Notes: a model not told the origin generated them from the sequence alone. A stretch of 34,676 nt of DNA from an uncultured Clostridia bacterium (GCA_944349515.1 CALVNE010000010.1:1-34676), one strand, 5' to 3'; shown: positions 10,686 to 18,614, counted from the stretch's first letter. Translations and numbers: made by a program.

Positions 10686-11624
10686 CTATTTTCGCTTAGG
10701 TAAACAAATTAGAACAATCTCTGTGGCGTAAATATTTCCGCCATAGTACCTTAAATAAAAATCATAATCGTTAGATATATCGGCGATGAGGCGCGGTATC
10801 CTAATCAAATCATCGTTGCTGTGATAAACCGAAAGAAATAATTTAGGAAGGTCCTCCTGTATATGCCTTTTCGCGCCAAGTAGCGCCGAGTATTCACCGC
10901 CCTCTATATCCATTTTAATCATAGACACCCTCTCTTTGATATCCGAATCTAAAGAGGTGGCGCGCACTCTCACTTCACCCTCGTTTTTCGCTCTATTTGC
11001 CGAAGAGGAGGTGTTGTTTTTGTCGAGATAAAGATAGCCATTTTTATCGGCAACGGCAAAATTTTTTATAGCAATATTGTCGTAAGAGGAAAATGTCTTT
11101 TCCATATACTCTACCATGCTCGCCGTAATCTCATAACAGTATATTAAGCGATAACTATCCTTTCCGTAGGACGAAAAGTAATCTAAAACGGTATCGCCGG
11201 TATAGGCTCCAACATCAATTAGAACCTCATCTTTGCAATATGGAACCAAATCTAAATCGAAATAGTGCTTGTATATTTTGTCGGCAACATTATTTAGCCC
11301 AGCAAAATCAAAGTTGTAATAATTGTTCAAAACCTCAGTCAAAACGGCTTTAGACTTAAAGTCTTTCAAATTTTCATATAGCCAAATAAAATCTTCCCTT
11401 TTTTCTTTAAAAATGCTTGCTTTTTTATCAAAAATGTCAAAATTTCCTAATTTTTCTTCAAGTTCTCCCCAAAAATTGTAATTTTTCAAAAAGTTCTCAA
11501 GCGACATTTTAATGTTAATTGGCAAACTCTTATAAAAAAGAATCATTTTGCTACGCAGTTCATGTACCGGCAAAACTTCAAATTCCGTTATTATTTTGTT
11601 AAATTTCTCATCTATAAAATTCAT
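10686..11624 (-). CDS. FkbM-family SAM-dependent methyltransferase
   Basis: 312 residues. The C-terminal half is an FkbM methyltransferase fold: the SAM-binding LIDVGAYTGDT (136-145), CYEITASM, the conserved SMIKMDIEGGEYSALLGA (234-251) and the terminal RYYGGNIYATEIVLICLP. The N-terminal 130 residues are a helical extension without a recognisable domain. FkbM enzymes usually O-methylate sugars or small molecules, often glycans; the substrate here cannot be told. The ATG at 11624 has no clear Shine-Dalgarno site. A weak TATAAA lies about 15 nt upstream, so initiation may be unconventional. It is flanked by a SIMPL protein and a lytic transglycosylase, both envelope-related. Confidence 0.9.
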   Translation of the reverse strand: MNFIDEKFNKIITEFEVLPVHELRSKMILFYKSLPINIKMSLENFLKNYNFWGELEEKLGNFDIFDKKASIFKEKREDFIWLYENLKDFKSKAVLTEVLNNYYNFDFAGLNNVADKIYKHYFDLDLVPYCKDEVLIDVGAYTGDTVLDYFSSYGKDSYRLIYCYEITASMVEYMEKTFSSYDNIAIKNFAVADKNGYLYLDKNNTSSSANRAKNEGEVRVRATSLDSDIKERVSMIKMDIEGGEYSALLGAKRHIQEDLPKLFLSVYHSNDDLIRIPRLIADISNDYDFYLRYYGGNIYATEIVLICLPKRK

Positions 11625-11680
11625 ATTGCAACCATTTATTTATATGTTTTAGTTGTAAAATTGTTGCAAAAATTGTCAAA

Positions 11681-12229
11681 TTAACTCATTTCAAAGTATC
11701 CTCGCCTGTAGTTATAATAGACCTTCGCGCGCTCACACTTTTTAAGGTAGTTTCGCGTCTCTTCAAAGGGTATGGTGGTGAGTTTTCCTTCCTCGTCCAC
11801 ATACTCTTCGCTTGCCAGCCATTTTTGCACGTTCCCGGGGCCGGCGTTGTATGCGCAAAGCGCCAAGTCCTCATCTTGAAATTGGTCGATTAAGGTGGAG
11901 AGATAGTAGGTGCCGAGCATGATGTTGTCCTCCGGGTTTTTCAAATCATACTCGCCATATTTCAACTTTTTTGCCAGATATTCCGCTGTGGACGGCAAAA
12001 TTTGCATTAGCCCTTCTGCTCCTTTTAGGGAAACCGCCTCGTGGTCATATCCGCTTTCGCTGTTGATGACGCTCGCCACCAGCGTTGGGTCCACCTCAAA
12101 AGTGGAGGCAGCCGTGGCAATTTCGTCAACATATCTCAGCGGAAAAAGATAGCCATAGACGGCACTGACGCCGTACATTGCAAGGAAGAGAAAGGAAAAT
12201 GTAAAGAAAATTGCCATGACATATTTCAT
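11681..12229 (-). CDS. Membrane-anchored lytic transglycosylase (SLT domain)
   Basis: 182 residues. Residues 4-28 form one N-terminal membrane anchor. The rest is a soluble lytic transglycosylase domain of family 1 (goose-lysozyme-like): VINSESGYDHEAVSLKGAEGLMQILPST holds the catalytic glutamate (Glu58) and the GLMQ motif, followed by ALCAYNAGPGNVQKWL and the C-terminal NYRRGYFEM. It cleaves the MurNAc-GlcNAc bond of peptidoglycan outside the membrane, and its size matches the YjbJ/CwlQ-like group in Firmicutes. No obvious Shine-Dalgarno site precedes the ATG. Confidence 0.93.
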   Translation of the reverse strand: MKYVMAIFFTFSFLFLAMYGVSAVYGYLFPLRYVDEIATAASTFEVDPTLVASVINSESGYDHEAVSLKGAEGLMQILPSTAEYLAKKLKYGEYDLKNPEDNIMLGTYYLSTLIDQFQDEDLALCAYNAGPGNVQKWLASEEYVDEEGKLTTIPFEETRNYLKKCERAKVYYNYRRGYFEMS

Positions 12230-12302
12230 AGATTTAGTTTATGAATTTTCGCGATTATTATGTATTAGCAAAACAAAAAAATGCTTTGCTAATTTGCTCC
12301 GT

Positions 12303-12542
12303 TCACATCGGTTTGTGACTGTTGTAGCCATAAAAGCCAGAGAAGGACATGGCTAGGTTCGCATTCACAAGTTCGCGCGCCTTTATATAATATTCGTTCA
12401 AAAATTTTACCGAAATGCCGCACGCGCGACCTATACTATTTGGTGTGTTGATAATGGCACAAGGAATATTATGCGCACGCAAAAGTCTAGCAAACGACAA
12501 TGTGGCGGAGCGTGACTTAAACACTGCAATACAATAATTCAT
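12303..12542 (-). CDS. DUF3343 protein, putative sulfur/selenium carrier
   Basis: A 79-residue DUF3343 (putative Se/S carrier-like) protein: MNYCIAVFKSRSATLSFARLL, then the IPCAIINTPNSIGRACGISVKF segment, in which the Arg-Ala-Cys-Gly motif gives the conserved cysteine (RACGIS). The start at 12542 is chosen because GAGGAAATT lies directly upstream; the longer frame from 12560 is less likely. It is divergently placed, 178 bp from a class V cysteine desulfurase. Members of this family are commonly next to such desulfurases in anaerobic Firmicutes, suggesting a role in accepting persulfide; this is inferred, not shown. Confidence 0.8.
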   Translation of the reverse strand: MNYCIAVFKSRSATLSFARLLRAHNIPCAIINTPNSIGRACGISVKFLNEYYIKARELVNANLAMSFSGFYGYNSHKPM

Positions 12543-12720
12543 AATTTCCTCTATGCACAAAATTTCCCCATTAATATTATATTAATATTGTATGAAGAAG
12601 TTGTGAGAAGTTAAGGCAAAAAATTTAATTAAATTAAAAAACGCAAAAAATTGCCTCAAAAATTAAGAAAAAACGCAAAAAAGCGATAAAAAACGTATTT
12701 TTTTGTTAAAAGGATAAAAA

Positions 12721-13851
12721 ATGATATATTTTGATAATTCTGCCTCCACGCTTGTAAAGCCAAAATCGGTGCAAAAAGTTTTCTCCGACGCTCTGCAATT
12801 TTACACGGCAAATCCGGGAAGAAGCGGGCATGGCGAGGCGATAAAGACGGCAATGGAGATAGAAAAAGTGCGCGAAAAAGTCACCCGTCATGTCAATGGC
12901 GATATTGCAATTTTCACCGGTGGCTGCACCCACGCCTTAAACCTTGCAATTTTAGGTTTCGTCAAAGAAGGACACGTGGTTTGCACTGAAAATGAGCATA
13001 ATTCCGTTCTGCGACCACTGCAATATTTACATGACACTAGAGGAGTGTCATTTAAGGTGGCAAGGCAGTCAAAGCGTGGAGCGCTTACTTTTGACGATAT
13101 AAAACCACACCTAAAGGAGGATACCAAACTTGTGGTGGTCAATCATATCTCGAATGTTAATGGTGACGTCGCCAATATTGAAGAGATAGGAAATGGTTTG
13201 AAAGAGAGGGGCATTCCTCTACTGGTGGACGGCGCGCAAGGTGGCGGGCATTTTAAATACGACATGAAGAAAATGAACATTTCTATGCTGGCTTTTGCGC
13301 CACATAAGGGCTTTTATTCACCACAAGGCGTAGGTTGTTTAATAGTAAACGGCGACATCAAACTTGACCCAATCCTCTTCGGCGGAACCGGCACGAACTC
13401 GCTTGAACTGTATCAGCCGGAAACCTTGCCAGAGCGTCTGGAAAGTGGCACCTTAAACACGCCAAACATCCTTGCCTTTGGCGCCGGCATCGACTTTGTG
13501 GAAGAAAACTTTACAATGATTAAAGAAAAAATGGACGATTTGACAACCTTCCTCCACTACGAACTCTCCAAACTTCCGGTAAAAATCTACACTGCCACCG
13601 AGAACACAAATGGCGTGCTTGCATTCGGCATTGACGGGATAAACTCCGCCGATATCGCCACCATGCTGAATGAAAAATTTTGTATATGCGTGAGGGGCGG
13701 TTACCACTGCGCGCCGAAAAAACACGAAGCGCTAGGCACGCTCGACGAGGGCTTGGTCAGAGTCTCTTTCTCTGCCTACAACTCCTTTCAAGAGGTGGAA
13801 AAATTAATCTACGCCGTCAAGCATATTTTAAAGTACAACAAGCAAATTTAA
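12721..13851 (+). CDS. Class V cysteine desulfurase (NifS/CsdA-like)
   Basis: A 376-residue PLP enzyme that takes sulfur from cysteine to give alanine and an enzyme persulfide. The opening MIYFDNSASTLVKPK is typical. His93 (ENEHNSVLR) stacks on PLP, Asp170 (LLVDGAQG) binds the pyridine nitrogen and Lys196 (APHKGFYSPQGVG) forms the Schiff base. The catalytic cysteine is Cys330 in VRGGYHCAPKKHEALGT. The short loop around it is that of the group II (SufS/CsdA-like) type. Start at ATG 12721 behind AAAGGAT. No scaffold gene (iscU/sufU) follows, so the acceptor is unknown; the divergent DUF3343 gene is a candidate partner. Confidence 0.93.
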   Translation: MIYFDNSASTLVKPKSVQKVFSDALQFYTANPGRSGHGEAIKTAMEIEKVREKVTRHVNGDIAIFTGGCTHALNLAILGFVKEGHVVCTENEHNSVLRPLQYLHDTRGVSFKVARQSKRGALTFDDIKPHLKEDTKLVVVNHISNVNGDVANIEEIGNGLKERGIPLLVDGAQGGGHFKYDMKKMNISMLAFAPHKGFYSPQGVGCLIVNGDIKLDPILFGGTGTNSLELYQPETLPERLESGTLNTPNILAFGAGIDFVEENFTMIKEKMDDLTTFLHYELSKLPVKIYTATENTNGVLAFGIDGINSADIATMLNEKFCICVRGGYHCAPKKHEALGTLDEGLVRVSFSAYNSFQEVEKLIYAVKHILKYNKQI

Positions 13852-13877
13852 TCGACCTTCCTTTCAAATTCCAACCG

Positions 13878-14130
13878 CAACTCTTCTTTCTTATTTAAAA
13901 ATAATCCGAAAAGAAAAGTGAAAAACGAAGAAATAAGAAATAAAAGTACAAACAAAAATAATCCTCGCAAAAAGACTTGAATAAATAAATAATTTTACTA
14001 TTATTCTTTTATATATTCACAACTCTTATTTCTTCTTTCTTATTTTTTATTTCGAAATAATCCGAAAACAAAGGAAAAGAAGAGAAAAAAAAGAAGAAAT
14101 AAGAAATAAAAGTACAAGAATAATCCTCGC
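13878..14130. repeat. Imperfect direct repeat, two copies (91 and 111 bp)
   Basis: Copy A is 13878-13968 and copy B is 14020-14130. Both begin CAACTCTT, contain AATAATCCGAAAA in the middle, then AAGAAATAAGAAATAAAAG and TACAA, and end AATAATCCTCGC. Copy B also has internal inverted repeats, CTTATTTCTTC (14025-14035) with GAAGAAATAAG (14093-14103). The motif occurs again in reverse as TCGGATTATTTTT just beyond copy B, next to the 3' end of tRNA-Leu. No protein is encoded. It may be a duplication of the tRNA-Leu terminator region. Confidence 0.7.
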
Positions 14131-14154
14131 CTATCGGTTCGGATTATTTTTGTC

Positions 14155-14237
<83 letters not shown>

Positions 14238-14334
14238 ATATTTTATGATAAAGTTGATTGTATCATAAAATAAAAAGGAAAGCAAGTGTTTTCCTTCTTT
14301 TGGGATGAAATATATGCATTTTGTTTTTTAAGTG

Positions 14335-14727
14335 TTATTTGAAATCTTTGAAGATTTCTTCGTCTTTGTAAAGTTTTAGGTTGTAGTATTCGGCGATAAG
14401 TCCGATGATTTCGCCACATGAGGGCTTATCGTCTAGGGTGTAGATGTTCATCTTTAACAAGTTGTTTATCTCAATAAAACTGCCGGTTTCAAAGGTTAAT
14501 TCAATCACGTTCCTTATTGAACTATGCACCGTCATTAGATTTCCAACGCCGAATGCATCGGATATCTTCTGATAGACCTCTTTCAATAGGTTATGTATGG
14601 CGCCCGGATTGAGTATCACTAGTTCCACAGCATAGCATAGATATTGAAATCCTAAGTGGTTGATTTTGCACCCAATTTTCACAAGCGCAAAGCGGATAAC
14701 TTTTACCATTTCTTCATGCTCGCTCAT
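14335..14727 (-). CDS. Second stand-alone Spo0A effector-domain-like protein
   Basis: 130 residues. The order of elements is the same as in the gene at 9399: VIRFALVKIGCKINHLGFQYL, AVELVI, LLKEVYQKISDAFGVG, VHSSIRNVIELTF and a CGEIIGLIAEYYNL end. This is the Spo0A C-terminal DNA-binding fold without a receiver domain, more diverged than the first copy, and the two paralogues are roughly 4.5 kb apart. It starts at ATG 14727 with a perfect AAAGGAGGAGAAA before it. Its leader has a hairpin, CAAGCC/GGCTTG (14744-14761), close to the ribosome site. It could act at sporulation promoters or antagonise Spo0A; this is inference. Confidence 0.72.
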   Translation of the reverse strand: MSEHEEMVKVIRFALVKIGCKINHLGFQYLCYAVELVILNPGAIHNLLKEVYQKISDAFGVGNLMTVHSSIRNVIELTFETGSFIEINNLLKMNIYTLDDKPSCGEIIGLIAEYYNLKLYKDEEIFKDFK

Positions 14728-14770
14728 TTTCTCCTCCTTTTAACAAGCCTTCATCGGCTTGACGAAAGAG

Positions 14771-14799
14771 ATTATAGCACGAAAAATTAATATTTCCAA
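14771..14799 (-). promoter_or_regulatory. Promoter of the second Spo0A-like gene
   Basis: On the minus strand: TTGGAA (14799-14794), 17 bp, TATAAT (14776-14771) preceded by TGC. It has the same TGCTATAAT core as the first Spo0A-like gene. Confidence 0.65.
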
Positions 14800-15080
14800 A
14801 CGATTTTACAAATTAATTCCAAATATTTACAATTTTTTAAATAAAAGTTTGTTTCGTAATTCCGGAACCGCTCAAAACCTTGCACCAATTAAAGCAAAAT
14901 ACTTTTTAATTAGGCGTGTTTATATCTAGAAACGGCGATTTAAATCAATCCTGTTTAGTTCTGTTAAGGTAAGGTACCATATCACCATGCTACAACTAAA
15001 TTTACCACTTTTGCACCATTTGCAATGCATTATTAAGGTGGGGAGAAAATATATATTAAATTCAAATCAAAAGCAAATAA
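14800..15080. other. Intergenic region, no gene seen
   Basis: AT-rich sequence between the Spo0A-like promoter and the tRNA-Ser terminator. No frame with start signals is convincing on either strand. Confidence 0.4.
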
Positions 15081-15102
15081 AAAAGCGCTATGTACAGCGC
15101 TT
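15081..15102 (-). terminator. Terminator of tRNA-Ser
   Basis: On the minus strand, AAGCGCTGTACATAGCGCTT: a 7-8 bp stem followed by T residues, located 7 nt beyond the tRNA 3' end. Confidence 0.8.
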
Positions 15103-15108
15103 AAATTT

Positions 15109-15199
15109 TGGCGGAGACGGTGGGATTCGAACCCACGTGCCGGTTCCCCGACAAACGCATTTCGAGTGCGTCCCGTTACGACCACTTCGGTACGTCTCC
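15109..15199 (-). tRNA. tRNA-Ser (anticodon CGA)
   Basis: On the minus strand: acceptor GGAGACG pairs with CGTCTCC, discriminator G, encoded CCA. The anticodon stem ACGCA/TGCGT encloses CTCGAAA, so the anticodon is CGA, reading TCG. The long variable arm (GTCGGGGAACCGGCA) and T-loop GGTTCGAATCC are those of a serine tRNA. 91 nt in length. Confidence 0.97.
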
Positions 15200-15594
15200 A
15201 TGGAACATTTAATATTGAAAGGGAGTGATGTAGACACGTTAGAATTTATTAAAATTTCATGCTAGTAAAATATTAACATCAGATGAATTATAATACAACC
15301 CAGTCCTCTTTTTCAAGCGTTTTAAGTAAATTTTTCAATTATTTAGCGAAAATTTGCGTGCTTTTGTAGTCAAGGCTGAAAAATTTAGTAAATCATTCGA
15401 TAATGAGGTTTTGCACCTATTTTTAACATAAGTCTATACTATATAGATATAAACTTTACGAAAATATACCAGTAATGTACTAAATTTGTAAAGTTTTTTA
15501 TTGTCACGGCTTAATTAAACTTTTGCCTCGAGCATAACACCACTTTGTTGCGCGCTTTAATTAAATCTGCTTTTAAGGTTGGTACTTGCGCAAA
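15200..15594. other. Intergenic region with one terminator-like hairpin
   Basis: No gene seen. It holds a 9-bp inverted repeat, AAACTTTAC (15451-15459) with GTAAAGTTT (15488-15496), around a 28-nt AT-rich loop, followed by T residues. This could end a small RNA, but nothing further supports that. Confidence 0.4.
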
Positions 15595-15630
15595 GTGAGG
15601 TAGTCGTTGAAAATGAGGTAGTTATTGAAA
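15595..15630 (+). repeat. Two tandem 18-bp repeats upstream of holB
   Basis: GTGAGGTAGTCGTTGAAA (15595-15612) and ATGAGGTAGTTATTGAAA (15613-15630) differ at 3 positions and end 6 bp before the -35 of holB. The 18-bp period would place both copies on nearly the same face of the helix. A tandem regulator-binding site is plausible but unproven. Confidence 0.6.
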
Positions 15631-15636
15631 ATTGAG

Positions 15637-15665
15637 TTTACTTTTTTTGAAAGGTGTGGTAAAAT
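15637..15665 (+). promoter_or_regulatory. Promoter of holB-ricT-trmN6, apparently leaderless
   Basis: TTTACT (15637-15642), 17 bp, TAAAAT (15660-15665) with an extended TGG. The ATG of holB begins only 6 nt after the -10, so transcription should start at or next to the start codon. Confidence 0.6.
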
Positions 15666-15671
15666 GAGGAC

Positions 15672-16613
15672 ATGGATATTGTCGAGATTGTTAAAAAGCA
15701 GAGTTTTTTTCGCAAACTATATGAGAGCGCGCCCTCGCACGCCATACTTTTTCGTAGTGTTGATGAGCGTATGAACGAGGTGGCGCTGATTCTTACGGCG
15801 CTGGCGATAAACTATAAGACCTTTGAACTTTTCAACGAGTCAAGTGCGGAATATATCAGGGTGAAAAACGGCGCCGACATTGATATCAAAGTTTATCCAA
15901 AAAACAAAGAAAAGTTGCTGGTTTCCGATTCAAATGAAATTGTCAGCGAGGTGTACATTAAGCCAGCTGTGCATGAGAAAAAGGTCTTTATTATTAAGAA
16001 TATCGACGCCTCCACCGAGCAGGCGCAAAACAAACTTTTGAAAGTGCTTGAAGAACCACCAAAAAATGTCTACTTCCTTTTAAGTTGCACTGACGACAAC
16101 ATTTTGCCGACGATTAAGTCGCGCTGTCAAACAGTGACTTTGGAAAAATTAGGCGAAGAAGATTTCAAAGCCATCTGCAAAAACCCACTTGCTGGAATGA
16201 TAAGCGAGGGCTATGTTGGGCTTTACGAACAGTACGCCAAAATGCCGAATCTTGACGAAGTGGTGGATACGGCGGTTAAACTTGTGACGGAACTAAAGAA
16301 TAGCGCTCAGGTTTTAAAATTTTCCTCAAAACTTTCTGCTTTTAAGGACGAAATACGCTTGATATTCAAAATTTACACCCTTTGCTTAGAAGATTTGATA
16401 AAGATTAAGACGGAGAAGGAGGACCTCTGCGTGCTGAAAACCTATATTGAGGCGCTTAGAAGTGTGGAAAGCGAGTTTTCGATAAATGCCATATGCGAAA
16501 TTAACTCGCTTATATCCGACTTTATGCACAGGCGAGAGTCCAATGTCAATGAGCAAGTGGCGGTTGACAATTTACTACTTAAAATTTTGGAGGTAAAATA
16601 TATATGCAAATAG
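15672..16613 (+). CDS. holB: DNA polymerase III delta' subunit (clamp loader)
   Basis: A 313-residue clamp-loader delta' of Firmicute type. A non-functional ATPase fold covers the first about 200 residues, with the sensor I-like IKNIDASTEQAQNKLLKVLEEPPKNVYFLL stretch and the SRC arginine-finger motif in TIKSRCQTV. No Walker A motif is present, as expected for delta'. The four cysteines of the usual zinc module near residues 50-65 are absent. The C-terminal about 110 residues are the helical collar domain. Reading begins at the ATG at 15672, immediately after the promoter, with no Shine-Dalgarno site. The 3' end overlaps ricT by 10 nt, so translation of the two is coupled. It is the first gene of holB-ricT-trmN6. 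Confidence 0.88.
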   Translation: MDIVEIVKKQSFFRKLYESAPSHAILFRSVDERMNEVALILTALAINYKTFELFNESSAEYIRVKNGADIDIKVYPKNKEKLLVSDSNEIVSEVYIKPAVHEKKVFIIKNIDASTEQAQNKLLKVLEEPPKNVYFLLSCTDDNILPTIKSRCQTVTLEKLGEEDFKAICKNPLAGMISEGYVGLYEQYAKMPNLDEVVDTAVKLVTELKNSAQVLKFSSKLSAFKDEIRLIFKIYTLCLEDLIKIKTEKEDLCVLKTYIEALRSVESEFSINAICEINSLISDFMHRRESNVNEQVAVDNLLLKILEVKYICK

Positions 16614-17410
16614 AAGTTGTGGGAATTAAATTTAAAAACAGCAATCATATCTACAGTTTTTCGCCGAATGATATTCCGCTTAAGCGTGGCGACTATGCCA
16701 TTGTGGAAACTGACAAGGGGCGCGACCTTGGCGTGGTGGTCAAAGAGCGATATATGATAAATGCTGAGGAACTGACAAGCGAACTTAAAAATGTCCTTTT
16801 TAAGGCGACCGACGAGCAGGTTAAAAAGGCGGAAGAATATGATAGAATTGCTGAAAAACTTTTGCCAAAGGTGGTTGGCATTGTAAAATCTTTCAATCTC
16901 GACATGAAAGTTGTTAAAGTGGAGGCGAATTTTGATAATTCCAAACTGATCGTCAACTTCACGGCGGATAATAGGGTGGATTTTCGCGAACTTGTCAAAA
17001 AACTTGCCGAAACTTTCAAAACGCGGGTGGAACTTAGGCAGATAGGCAGTCGCGATGAGGTTAGGATGCTTGGCGGATTTGGCCCTTGCGGGAAAATTTG
17101 TTGCTGTGTGCAAAATTTCGGCGAGTTTGACCATGTTTCCATGAAAATGGCGAAAAATCAAAATTTGTCGCTGAATCCTAACAGCATAAGCGGGCTTTGC
17201 AGTAAACTTATGTGCTGTATTGCCTATGAAAATCAAACCTATGTTGACTCGCTTAAAGTTATGCCGAAGATTGGCAGCACGGTTAAAACTAAGGACGGCG
17301 AGGGAGTTGTTGTCTATAACGACCTTCTCGACAGGCAAGTTGATGTTCGCTTTTCTAAGGGTGACGACAGCGAGGTTAAAACGTTCGACCTTAAAGATGT
17401 CAAGTTTTAG
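16604..17410 (+). CDS. ricT: RicT (YaaT), PSP1-domain protein
   Basis: A 268-residue PSP1 C-terminal domain protein. The conserved cysteine-rich core GGFGPCGKICCC (Cys162, 166, 167, 168) and GLCSKLMCC (Cys199, 204, 205) is intact. In Bacillus these cysteines bind an Fe-S cluster in the RicA-RicF-RicT complex, which acts with RNase Y in mRNA maturation and affects sporulation and competence. The N-terminal PSP1 part starts VVGIKFKNSNHIYSFSP. It has GGAGGT upstream and the typical position right after holB. RicA and RicF are not in the window. Confidence 0.93.
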   Translation: MQIEVVGIKFKNSNHIYSFSPNDIPLKRGDYAIVETDKGRDLGVVVKERYMINAEELTSELKNVLFKATDEQVKKAEEYDRIAEKLLPKVVGIVKSFNLDMKVVKVEANFDNSKLIVNFTADNRVDFRELVKKLAETFKTRVELRQIGSRDEVRMLGGFGPCGKICCCVQNFGEFDHVSMKMAKNQNLSLNPNSISGLCSKLMCCIAYENQTYVDSLKVMPKIGSTVKTKDGEGVVVYNDLLDRQVDVRFSKGDDSEVKTFDLKDVKF

Positions 17411-17419
17411 AGGTGGTGT

Positions 17420-18133
17420 ATGAGCGAGCGCGTGGAAGATTTGCAGTGCGGTGGGCTAAAAATAATTCAAGATAAGGACCTCTACACCTTCACAAGCGAC
17501 GCCGTGATATTGGCAAATTTTGTCAGGCTCAAAAAGGGCGAAACGGCGGTGGAAATTGGTGGAGGAAGCGGGGTCGTCTCCATACTTTTGTCGGCGAAAA
17601 ATTCCTTTAAAAAAATAAAAATCTTTGAAATTCAAGAAAAAATGCAAAAAATTTGCGAAAAAAACATAATTTTGAACAATTTATCGGGGAAACTAGAATT
17701 AATTTGCGACGATGTTAAAAATTTTAAAAAGTATTTTGATGTCGGCTCGGTGGATGTTGTCTTTTCCAATCCGCCCTATTTTCCTATCTCAAAATTTTCC
17801 GCGAATGAGGTGAAAAAGATTGCCAAAGAGGAAGTTTGTCTTAATTTAAATGACCTTATTGAATGCGCGTCGAGTATGCTAAAATTTGGCGGGCGGTTTT
17901 ACGTCGTCTATAAGGCGGAGCGCCTTGCTGAACTTATCTTTGCCTCGGAAAAGAGGAATTTGAAACTCAAAAAAATCTTCTTCACTGAGAATGGCAAGGG
18001 CGCTGTCAATCTGCTGGTCGCTGAGTTTCGTAAAGGCGGAGGCGACGGCGCGAATGTGCTATCTAACCTTGTCACCAACAAAAGTGACGGCGAGTTTTTG
18101 GAAGAGTTGAAAACACGAAAATTCCTAAATTAA
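17420..18133 (+). CDS. trmN6: tRNA1(Val) adenine-N6-methyltransferase-like (TrmN6/YabB)
   Basis: A 237-residue SAM-dependent N6-adenine methyltransferase. The start FTSDAVILANFV is the family signature. The SAM-binding glycine-rich loop VEIGGGSGVVSIL lies at 44-56, and the catalytic NPPY at 117-120 follows VVFS. It methylates an adenine near the anticodon of tRNA(Val) in related bacteria. It begins 9 nt after ricT behind AGAGGTGG; in Bacillus the same slot is occupied by yabB, though yabA is missing here. The C-terminal end is glycine-rich and poorly conserved. Confidence 0.88.
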   Translation: MSERVEDLQCGGLKIIQDKDLYTFTSDAVILANFVRLKKGETAVEIGGGSGVVSILLSAKNSFKKIKIFEIQEKMQKICEKNIILNNLSGKLELICDDVKNFKKYFDVGSVDVVFSNPPYFPISKFSANEVKKIAKEEVCLNLNDLIECASSMLKFGGRFYVVYKAERLAELIFASEKRNLKLKKIFFTENGKGAVNLLVAEFRKGGGDGANVLSNLVTNKSDGEFLEELKTRKFLN

Positions 18134-18153
18134 AATATTTTTACCTCAAACAC

Positions 18154-18182
18154 TTGATTTTTATTTTTCTGTTTGTTATAAT
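18154..18182 (+). promoter_or_regulatory. Promoter of rplS
   Basis: TTGATT (18154-18159), 17 bp, TATAAT (18177-18182) preceded by TGT (extended -10). Confidence 0.75.
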
Positions 18183-18188
18183 GGTACG

Positions 18189-18261
18189 GACTTCGGGTGT
18201 TCCGCTGGGGCTGGAGGCTTTAAGAACATCATGTCGAAAATCTGAAAAAAGGAGATAAGTC
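18189..18261 (+). promoter_or_regulatory. 5' leader of rplS, possible L19 autoregulatory element
   Basis: A leader of about 73 nt begins with a GC-rich region, GACTTCGGGTGTTCC followed by GCTGGGGCTGG, which can fold into a hairpin, then the Shine-Dalgarno site AAAAGGAGAT. L19 leader elements that let the ribosomal protein repress itself are known in Firmicutes. The position fits, but I cannot confirm the fold by eye. Confidence 0.4.
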
Positions 18262-18612
18262 ATGGCTAATGTAATCGACCAAATTGAAAGAGAGAACATG
18301 AAAGAGAATCTTCCTCAGTTTTCCGTTGGTGACACTGTTAAGGTCAATGTCAAAATCAAGGAAGGCGACAAGGAAAGAATTCAGGCTTTTGAGGGCGTTG
18401 TGATTGCCAGAAAGAACGGTGGAATTAGAGAGACCTTCACTGTAAGAAAAATTTCTTATGGCGTAGGCGTGGAGAAAACCTATCCTATCCATTCACCAAA
18501 AATCGCTAGCATTGAAGTGATAAGAAAAGGCAAACCAAAGAGAGCAAAACTCTATTATGTTAGAAATCTCACCGGAAAGGCAGCCAAAGTTAAATCGGCA
18601 GACAATAAGTAG
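18262..18612 (+). CDS. rplS: 50S ribosomal protein L19
   Basis: A 116-residue L19 of standard length, located at the interface of the 50S and 30S subunits. Family landmarks are [56 protein letters not shown] and the basic end [20 protein letters not shown]. The promoter is at 18154-18182 and the terminator at 18615-18642, so it is a single-gene unit even though it directly follows trmN6. Confidence 0.97.
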   Translation: MANVIDQIERENMKENLPQFSVGDTVKVNVKIKEGDKERIQAFEGVVIARKNGGIRETFTVRKISYGVGVEKTYPIHSPKIASIEVIRKGKPKRAKLYYVRNLTGKAAKVKSADNK

Positions 18613-18614
18613 TG

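Noticed and set aside
16442..17338. A 298-residue minus-strand frame opposite ricT
   Set aside because: It is antisense to holB and ricT, whose motifs are unambiguous; long antisense frames are common opposite biased genes.
18230..18240. TGTCGAAAA as a Spo0A box in the rplS leader
   Set aside because: A single 7-mer match occurs by chance in this sequence (others lie inside coding regions at about 8555-8570 and 28305), so it carries no weight.
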